A DNA stretch of 6,035 bases from Candidatus Nomurabacteria bacterium (GTDB lineage Bacteria; Patescibacteriota; Saccharimonadia; Saccharimonadales; Saccharimonadaceae). Shown one piece after another: positions 1 to 4,992 of this stretch (position 1 is the first letter of the stretch; the number at the start of each line of letters is the position of its first letter). The translations under genes and the position numbers were made by a program. The notes below the pieces were generated by a model. It saw only the letters and a program-made list of their open reading frames with translations. It was not told the origin of the DNA and ran no database searches. The stretch covers positions 1-6,035 of the forward strand of contig JAITSF010000011.1 in the NCBI GenBank assembly GCA_031287975.1, given 5' to 3'.

Positions 1-480
<480 letters not shown>

Positions 481-505
481 TTATGTTAATTTAAGGAAAA
501 GTTTA

Positions 506-1228
506 ATGCAGCAGAAAAATTCCGGTCGGGTGGTGTCGATAGACATCGGACATCTTTCGCCTAAAAACGCCGCGTTGGCGATGCGTTTTATGAAAGATTT
601 AGTGGCTGGACTTGACAAAGTCGAGGATTATGGACACTGCGTTTCGATATTCGGCTCGGCGCGGACCAAAGCCAGCAGCAAGTATTACAAAGCGGCCTAT
701 CAGCTGGGTCAGGCTCTGGCGAAAGCCGGACAAATTGTGGTAACCGGCGGCGGACCGGGTATTATGGAGGCCGCCAACAAAGGTGCTTTCCAAGCCGGCG
801 GCCGGACTTTGGGGTTGAGAATTTACCTGCCGGACGAGCAACAAGTTAACAAATACGTAACAGATTTTGTCAGTTTTCGCTATTTTTTCGCTCGCAAAGT
901 CATGTTGGCTTTCGCTGCCAAAAGTTATGTGTTTTTCCCGGGTGGAATCGGCACTTTAGACGAAATCACCGAAATTTTGACGCTGATCCAAACTAAAAAA
1001 ATCGCGCCAGCGCCGGTGGTGCTGTTCGGTCGGAATTATTGGAAATATTTCAGCCGGTTTTTAATCGACCAAATGGTCGTCAAATATAAAACTGTCGATC
1101 CGGAAATTTGCAAAATTTTCTATATTACTGATAATATAAATGAAGTTATAAACATAACTAATATGGCAGATAAAATCGGCGTTGAACACAGCGCCAAAGA
1201 ATATCTCGAACAACTTTTGAGGAAATAA
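506..1228 (+). CDS. LOG-family (TIGR00730-type) nucleotide 5'-monophosphate phosphoribohydrolase
   Basis: This 240-aa protein has a Rossmann-type fold of the LOG ('lonely guy', lysine-decarboxylase-like) family. Visible motifs are IFGSAR (48-53), TGGGPGIMEAANKGA (80-94), the YFFARK segment with R130/K131, and the signature PGGIGTLDE (145-153), whose Thr and Glu belong to the active site. Family members cleave the N-glycosidic bond of cytokinin nucleotides or AMP-like nucleotides, releasing ribose 5-phosphate; in a bacterium such as this a nucleotide-salvage or nucleotide-hydrolysis role is more likely than hormone synthesis, but the substrate is not readable from sequence. The start is supported by AAGGA 8 nt upstream and an extended -10 promoter. 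The TAA stop overlaps the ATG of the next LOG gene by one base, so the two are probably co-translated. No signal peptide or membrane segment is seen; cytoplasmic. Confidence 0.9.
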   Translation: MQQKNSGRVVSIDIGHLSPKNAALAMRFMKDLVAGLDKVEDYGHCVSIFGSARTKASSKYYKAAYQLGQALAKAGQIVVTGGGPGIMEAANKGAFQAGGRTLGLRIYLPDEQQVNKYVTDFVSFRYFFARKVMLAFAAKSYVFFPGGIGTLDEITEILTLIQTKKIAPAPVVLFGRNYWKYFSRFLIDQMVVKYKTVDPEICKIFYITDNINEVINITNMADKIGVEHSAKEYLEQLLRK

Positions 1229-2118
1229 TGGACCAAAAACAATATCACAGCCGGCGGGAATACCAGGGACAAAGAAAAAACCCGTTTACCACCGCGTCGC
1301 CGGCTGGCGCTAGCCGCAGCTTGGAGGAAATCGCCGCCGATGCCGACAAACATGATCCGCTGGCTCGTCTGCGCGCGCTTAATGAACAAAAATCCCGCGA
1401 TGAGCGTTTTCGCACTCTGAAAAGGCCCGAGCCTAAACCGGTTCAATTAAAAACTTGGGATGACACCGCCTATGAATTCGGGCTGAGCGGCTCGGATTAT
1501 TTCCAGTCGATGCGCTACGCCAAAGACCTAAATCGTGGTCTGAAAATCCTCGAGATCATCAAAAAAGGCGTAACAATTTTTGGCTCGCGTTTCGGCAGCG
1601 AGGGCGACCAACAATACGACCAAGCGCGGCTGCTCGGTCGGCTGCTGGCGAAATCCGGCCACACTGTGATTTCTGGCGGCGGTCCGGGTATTATGGAAGC
1701 TGTCAATCGCGGCGCGTACGAAATCGGCGGACATTCGGTGGGGCTGAAAATCACCTTGCCTGGCATGGATGAGCCGCCCAATCCGTACGTTACCGAAGAA
1801 GTTACTTTTGAATACTTTTTTGCCCGCAAAGCTATGTTGATAAACGCCGCTCGCGCCTTTGTGTTTTTCCCCGGCGGCTACGGCACCTTGGACGAATTTA
1901 CCGAAGTCCTGGTTCTCCAACAAGAACATAAAATGCTGCCAGCGCCGATTTACCTAGTCGGTGTCGACTACTTCCGCCCGCTACACGAATACTTCCGCGA
2001 CTACACCGACGCGCGCGGCTTTCTAACCCCCGGCGACCTCGAACTCTACACCATAACCGACGACGTTAACGTTGTAGCCGCCGGTATCGCCGAGCATACT
2101 TCTAAGCAAGTTCTCTAA
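1228..2118 (+). CDS. Second LOG-family phosphoribohydrolase with long N-terminal extension
   Basis: This 296-aa paralogue of the preceding gene shares GVTIFGSR (114-121), SGGGPGIMEAVNRGA (149-163), YFFARKAML (196-204) and PGGYGTLDE (215-223). It differs in an extra N-terminal segment of about 70 residues (roughly 1-75) that is polar, rich in Arg, Lys, Glu, Gln and Pro, and probably disordered; a paralogous block (SMRYAKDLNRGL, 94-105) then aligns with AMRFMKDLVAGL (25-36) of the first protein. The extension has no catalytic motif. The ATG overlaps the upstream TAA as TAATG, with GAGGAA (1219-1224) ahead of it, so re-initiation from the first gene is likely. Its reaction is presumably the same N-glycosidic hydrolysis of a nucleoside monophosphate, substrate unknown; the pair could also form hetero-oligomers, since LOG proteins are dimers or higher. 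No terminator is visible between its stop and the next promoter. Confidence 0.88.
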   Translation: MDQKQYHSRREYQGQRKNPFTTASPAGASRSLEEIAADADKHDPLARLRALNEQKSRDERFRTLKRPEPKPVQLKTWDDTAYEFGLSGSDYFQSMRYAKDLNRGLKILEIIKKGVTIFGSRFGSEGDQQYDQARLLGRLLAKSGHTVISGGGPGIMEAVNRGAYEIGGHSVGLKITLPGMDEPPNPYVTEEVTFEYFFARKAMLINAARAFVFFPGGYGTLDEFTEVLVLQQEHKMLPAPIYLVGVDYFRPLHEYFRDYTDARGFLTPGDLELYTITDDVNVVAAGIAEHTSKQVL

Positions 2119-2130
2119 ACTCGCGAACTA

Positions 2131-2159
2131 TTGCAAACGCTGCTTATTTGTGATATAAT
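2131..2159 (+). promoter_or_regulatory. Promoter of structured leader RNA / nucleotide cassette
   Basis: TTGCAA (2131-2136) as a partial -35 (4 of 6), a 17-nt spacer, then a perfect extended -10, TGTGATATAAT (2149-2159). The predicted +1 is 2166, exactly the first base of the long outer helix of the RNA described next. This is the best-formed promoter in the window. Confidence 0.72.
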
Positions 2160-2165
2160 TCAGTT

Positions 2166-2287
2166 GCTAAAACGTGTGGATGCAGTTTGCGTCAGCGAAT
2201 TCAGTGATAAATTGCGATCACATACGCAAGGCAGTCACTGAATTGCATTTGCACGTTTTAGCGAACACAGTATGTGGTCGCTTTTTT
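2166..2287 (+). ncRNA. Structured leader or small RNA of unknown class (riboswitch-like)
   Basis: The stretch folds into nested helices. P1 is GCTAAAACGTG (2166-2176) with CACGTTTTAGC (2252-2262), 11 perfect pairs. A P2 of five pairs joins 2179-2183 to 2245-2249. P3 is AATTCAGTGA (2198-2207) with TCACTGAATT (2235-2244), 10 perfect pairs. A terminal hairpin is TTGCG (2212-2216) with CGCAA (2225-2229). The 14-nt bulge 2184-2197 contains a second TTGCG (2187-2191) that could instead pair with the same CGCAA, forming a pseudoknot or a switch. P1 begins at the predicted transcription start, and its last bases are shared with a terminator stem (2260-2282). I do not recognise FMN, TPP, SAM, cobalamin, glycine, lysine, purine or c-di-GMP aptamer cores. 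It may be a riboswitch or attenuator for the genes downstream, or an independent terminated sRNA; a bulged long hairpin also recalls 6S RNA, but it is short for that. Confidence 0.6.
2260..2287 (+). terminator. Intrinsic terminator / attenuator inside the leader
   Basis: AGCGA (2260-2264) pairs with TCGCT (2278-2282) and CAC (2266-2268) with GTG (2274-2276), around an AGTAT loop and one A/G mismatch, followed by five more T (2283-2287). The stem is modest. Bases 2260-2262 are also the 3' end of helix P1, so stable P1 would weaken the terminator; this suggests attenuation, though only three bases are shared. Confidence 0.55.
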
Positions 2288-2408
2288 AGCGTCCAGAACA
2301 GGAAGGATGTTAATACTATGGTAATTATCCAGAAGTGTCGTACAATATCAGCAGGCGTGAGTCGTCAGTTTCATAGTCGTTCTTTTACAAACCAGAAAGG
2401 AGGTTGTT
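2288..2408 (+). promoter_or_regulatory. Distal 5' leader with hairpin and strong Shine-Dalgarno
   Basis: Between the terminator and the next gene I see no coding gene. There is a modest hairpin at 2305-2330 (GGAT with ATCC at its base, then TTA with TAA, one bulge and a G·T), and a near-perfect ribosome binding site AAAGGAGG (2396-2403) five bases before the ATG at 2409. That site is much stronger than any other in the window. No sequence complementary to it is obvious within the leader, so sequestration is not supported. No second promoter is convincing (TACAAT at 2341-2346 lacks a -35). Confidence 0.5.
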
Positions 2409-2789
2409 ATGAGTAAAATCAAGCAACCCAAACACTCTTTTCGTCGGGACAAATACCTAAGCGCACGCGGCGGTTCAGCACAATTTTACCTAATCCGTTG
2501 CGCAAAATGCCGCGAAATCGTGGCTCTGTACCAAAAAGACGGTCAAGGACGGCTTTTTCGGCTGTACTTGGACAGAATCGTTGAACCAAAAAGCCTCTTG
2601 GACAAAATTTCGACCGTTCGAGACAAAAAATCCATGCCGAACTTGGTTTGCGAAAGTTGCCAAGCTTTAATCGGTATACCGATGGTTTACGAACGCGAGA
2701 ACCGTTTGGCGTTCCGTTTGGTACACGGCTCGATTGTGCGCGAAAAAAGCCGAGGGTTTTTCCTTGAAGACAGAGGCGGATCGGAATGA
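2409..2789 (+). CDS. Small uncharacterised protein with two CxxC motifs (zinc-ribbon type)
   Basis: A 126-aa basic protein of unknown function. Two CxxC pairs, C31/C34 (in IRCAKCREIV) and C81/C84 (in LVCESCQALIG), are 47 residues apart and could together hold one zinc ion. Between them lies YQKDGQGRLFRLYLDRI (41-57), which looks like a beta-rich, nucleic-acid- or protein-binding surface; the N terminus (KQPKHSFRRDKYLSARGG, 5-22) is strongly basic. No enzyme motif, signal peptide or membrane segment is seen. The start is fixed by AAAGGAGG five bases upstream. Its TGA overlaps the next ATG as ATGA, so it should be translationally coupled to the GTP cyclohydrolase II-like gene and may be its partner or regulator. 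It is first in the four-gene cassette and directly behind the structured leader. The coding call is firm; the role is unknown. Confidence 0.8.
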   Translation: MSKIKQPKHSFRRDKYLSARGGSAQFYLIRCAKCREIVALYQKDGQGRLFRLYLDRIVEPKSLLDKISTVRDKKSMPNLVCESCQALIGIPMVYERENRLAFRLVHGSIVREKSRGFFLEDRGGSE

Positions 2790-3571
2790 TTCGAGGGATC
2801 TTTCCGCCAACGTCCGCAGAAATCGCGAAAAGAGTAAAGATTGACGCGCGTGTAGTGGGAAAAACGCTCCGTACCGTCAACAAATCAATGGCGCCGCTAA
2901 CCAAACAGGTTACTGTTTTGGAAGACGGCGCCGTTTTTTCTTTGGCGGTTACCAGAAAAGGCGTCGGTCCGATACAAACAAAGTTTGGCAACTTTTGGCA
3001 ATACGACTTTCTTATAAACGACCAATGGGAAAAATATTCTGTTTTAGTAAAGGCGACTATCGACCCAAAATCTTTTCAGCCGGTTTTGCGAAATAAAACT
3101 TTGCCGTTGAGGATAGATTCTGGCTGTGAAACCGGTCAAGTATTCCACGACCTAACTTGTGAGTGTGGCGAACAGCTAGCTAAGACCATGCGCTTCATAG
3201 CGCGAAGTGGCGAAGGTATTATTGTTCATATTCCAAAACAAGATGGCAGAGGTATGGGATTGCCATTCAAACTAGCAACACTATGGGCGCAAAAAGCCTT
3301 GCAGCTCGACACAATCGAAGCAGCGTCTGTTCTAACGCCCGATGGAATGATTGACAAGCGAACATACCTCGGCGTTGTTTGTATCTTGAAATTTTTCGGT
3401 ATCAAAAAAACGGTCAAGATAAACCTAGCGACTAACAATCCCAGTAAAAATAACGTATTTATCGACAACGGCTACGCACTAAGCAAAAATATTCCAGTCA
3501 AAATTCGTGCTAATAAATATACCCGCGTCCATTTACTGTCGAAGAAAAAGCATTTAGGTCATAAATTATGA
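2786..3571 (+). CDS. ribA: GTP cyclohydrolase II (RibA)-family protein with extra N-terminal segment
   Basis: 261 aa. Residues ~66-261 match GTP cyclohydrolase II, which opens the GTP ring at the start of riboflavin synthesis. Zinc ligands C114, C125 and C127 have the spacing of E. coli C54/C65/C67. Also present are CGEQL (127-131), QDGRGMGL (152-159), DTIEA (175-179), D190 and R192 (E. coli D126/R128) and TNNPSK (216-221). From memory of the E. coli sequence, the position of catalytic Tyr105 is L166 here (next to W167), and the HSEC motif is DSGC (111-114), so the product may differ from the usual one or activity may be lost. Residues ~1-60 are not part of RibA and resemble a helix-turn-helix (SAEIAKRVKIDARVVGKTLR, 10-29) followed by a beta hairpin. 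No other riboflavin gene is in the window. The start lies in an ATGA overlap, with GAGG at 2773-2776. The family is clear; the exact reaction is uncertain. Confidence 0.8.
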   Translation: MIRGIFPPTSAEIAKRVKIDARVVGKTLRTVNKSMAPLTKQVTVLEDGAVFSLAVTRKGVGPIQTKFGNFWQYDFLINDQWEKYSVLVKATIDPKSFQPVLRNKTLPLRIDSGCETGQVFHDLTCECGEQLAKTMRFIARSGEGIIVHIPKQDGRGMGLPFKLATLWAQKALQLDTIEAASVLTPDGMIDKRTYLGVVCILKFFGIKKTVKINLATNNPSKNNVFIDNGYALSKNIPVKIRANKYTRVHLLSKKKHLGHKL

Positions 3572-4395
3572 ATGAAAAATTATTCCAACAAATGATTGCC
3601 AAGAATACGTTAGTATGCTGTGGGCTTGACCCAGATCTGGACAAATTTCCTGACGAAATTCAAAAGAAAAACCTGCTAGATGAAGCCAAAATCTCGTTAT
3701 TTTTGAAAGAAGTTATAAAAATCACAAATCCATTTGTTTGCGCTTACAAAATTCAAAAAGCTTTCTTTGACGTTTATGATGGCGGGCATACAGTGCTAAA
3801 AGAAATAATTCATTACGTTCATAGCAACTTCCCTAATATTCCGGTGTTGCTTGACTGTAAAATCGGCGATATCGATAACACAATGCACGCCTACGCCAAA
3901 AACATTTTCGACATTCTCGGCGCTGATGGTGTTGTGGCAAATATTTATATGGGCGCCGATGCGATTGAAGAACTTATTAAATATAAAAGTAAAACGATTG
4001 TCGTGTTGGTAAAAACCAGCAACGCATCGGGGTCGATAATTCAAGACCAAATACTATCGAACGGACAAATGCTATGGGAATACGTTTTGGATTTATTGAC
4101 AAGCAAATACAATCGGAATGAGAATATCATTCCGGTTTTGTCAGCTAATGCAGAATTTGACGCCAAATCGTTACGCCAAAAAATCCCGAACAATATGCCA
4201 ATATTGTTGGCTGGAATCGGTGCGCAAGGCGGCAATTTACAAAATTTGAAAGACTTGTTAAATAATGAAAATATCGGTGTGTTTATCAACTCATCTCGAG
4301 GTATTCTGTACGGCGACAAGTTAAATACGTGGCGAACGACTGTTAAGGAATCGGTGGTCGCCCTAAAGAAAGAAATCAATGAAGCCAGAAAGTAA
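3568..4395 (+). CDS. pyrF: Orotidine 5'-phosphate decarboxylase, type 2 (TIGR02127-like)
   Basis: 275 aa, the usual length of the type 2 enzyme. It converts OMP to UMP, the last step of de novo pyrimidine synthesis, in the cytoplasm as a TIM-barrel dimer. Visible motifs are CGLDPDLDKFP (18-28), YKIQKAFFD (60-68) with K61, the catalytic DCKIGDI (96-102: D96, K98, D101), NIYMGADA (125-132), and the phosphate-binding end GIGAQGG (216-222) plus SSRGI (242-246). All catalytic residues are present, so it should be active. The start ATG overlaps the upstream stop as ATGA; the ribosome site is weak (AGG at 3556-3558), consistent with coupling. The gene is AT-rich: I counted 17 G+C in the 60 bases 3661-3720, against 40 in 1621-1680 of the LOG region, which hints at a different origin. 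No other pyrimidine gene is in view. Confidence 0.93.
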   Translation: MNEKLFQQMIAKNTLVCCGLDPDLDKFPDEIQKKNLLDEAKISLFLKEVIKITNPFVCAYKIQKAFFDVYDGGHTVLKEIIHYVHSNFPNIPVLLDCKIGDIDNTMHAYAKNIFDILGADGVVANIYMGADAIEELIKYKSKTIVVLVKTSNASGSIIQDQILSNGQMLWEYVLDLLTSKYNRNENIIPVLSANAEFDAKSLRQKIPNNMPILLAGIGAQGGNLQNLKDLLNNENIGVFINSSRGILYGDKLNTWRTTVKESVVALKKEINEARK

Positions 4396-4963
4396 ATTTG
4401 TGCTATTAGGCGGACCGTCTGGCGTCGGAAAAAGTTCTGTAATTAGCGAAGTTGTTTACAGAAGCCGAGAATTCACTTATATTTCTCCGTATGTTACCAG
4501 AACCCTGCGTGAAGACGAGTCAGACAAAGTTCATATTTCTGATCAGACGATGGACGAAATGCAGGCTGCTGGAGAGCTTCTGACTGTAAACGAGATATAC
4601 GGGGTAAGGTACGGCACGCCAATTGCACCGATATGGGGAGCTTTAAGAGAAAACCGATATCCAATTCTAGACTGGCCGGTCGATAAAAGAGATATTATCA
4701 GCCACGAATTTGGGAAACGTGCCTTGATGTTATATTTAATGCCGCCATCAGTAGAGGGATTAAAGGTCAGATTAAATCGTGATAACCGAGACCCATCTGG
4801 TTGCCGGATAAATAAAGCAATTGAAGAGTTGGCTGCCGTAGAAAGTGGTGTTTTTGATGGCGACATAGACTACAGACTAGTTTCTGAAGACGGTCAGATA
4901 GCTAAACTTGCCGAAACGGTTATTGAAATAGTTCTTGGCAAGATAAAGCCGAGCCCAACTTGA
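4379..4963 (+). CDS. gmk: Divergent guanylate-kinase-like P-loop protein
   Basis: 194 aa, close to the ~200 aa of bacterial guanylate kinase, which phosphorylates GMP to GDP with ATP. The Walker A loop GGPSGVGKSS (11-20) is intact, as are TRTLR (40-44, the two GMP-contacting arginines R41/R44) and YGTP (78-81). Other GMP contacts known from the yeast enzyme look replaced in my hand alignment: the Glu at 69 is T69, the Tyr of the 'GxxYxF' motif falls at K50 (DKVHIS), and the LDID motif is LDWP (97-100), losing the second Asp. The lid region keeps the R-rich helix LKVRLNRDNRD (128-138). It may therefore be a fast-evolving GMP kinase or act on another nucleotide. It overlaps pyrF by 17 nt with no good ribosome site, so it depends on translation of pyrF. 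The P-loop kinase call is firm; the substrate is uncertain. Confidence 0.78.
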   Translation: MKPESKFVLLGGPSGVGKSSVISEVVYRSREFTYISPYVTRTLREDESDKVHISDQTMDEMQAAGELLTVNEIYGVRYGTPIAPIWGALRENRYPILDWPVDKRDIISHEFGKRALMLYLMPPSVEGLKVRLNRDNRDPSGCRINKAIEELAAVESGVFDGDIDYRLVSEDGQIAKLAETVIEIVLGKIKPSPT

Positions 4964-4975
4964 TGAAATCGAAGA

Positions 4976-4986
4976 TGTGATAAAAT
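4976..4986 (+). promoter_or_regulatory. Extended -10 promoter of prfB, leaderless geometry
   Basis: TGTG (4976-4979), A, TAAAAT (4981-4986), then six bases (GGGGAT) and the prfB ATG at 4993. Spacing places +1 on the A of ATG. A loose -35 (TTGATG, 4960-4965, 15-nt spacer) overlaps the end of the preceding gene. No terminator is visible in the 29 nt between the genes, so some read-through from the cassette is possible. Confidence 0.55.
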
Positions 4987-4992
4987 GGGGAT

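Noticed and set aside
483..494. Mini-ORF (ATG TTA ATT TAA) in the LOG leader, ending at the ribosome site
   Set aside because: Three codons with no ribosome site of its own and lying at or before the predicted transcription start; likely chance.
2288..2330. SRP RNA-like GGAAGGA motif at 2301-2307
   Set aside because: The surrounding conserved SRP hairpin is missing; the match is a short purine run only.
2166..2408. FMN riboswitch, considered because a RibA-family gene lies downstream
   Set aside because: The conserved FMN aptamer blocks are not present, and the fold is a long bulged hairpin rather than a six-stem junction.
2174..2416. 80-codon open frame from a GTG across the structured leader
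   Set aside because: It runs through perfect RNA helices and a terminator, has no ribosome site, has an uncharacteristic composition rich in Cys and His, and overlaps the start of the firm gene at 2409.
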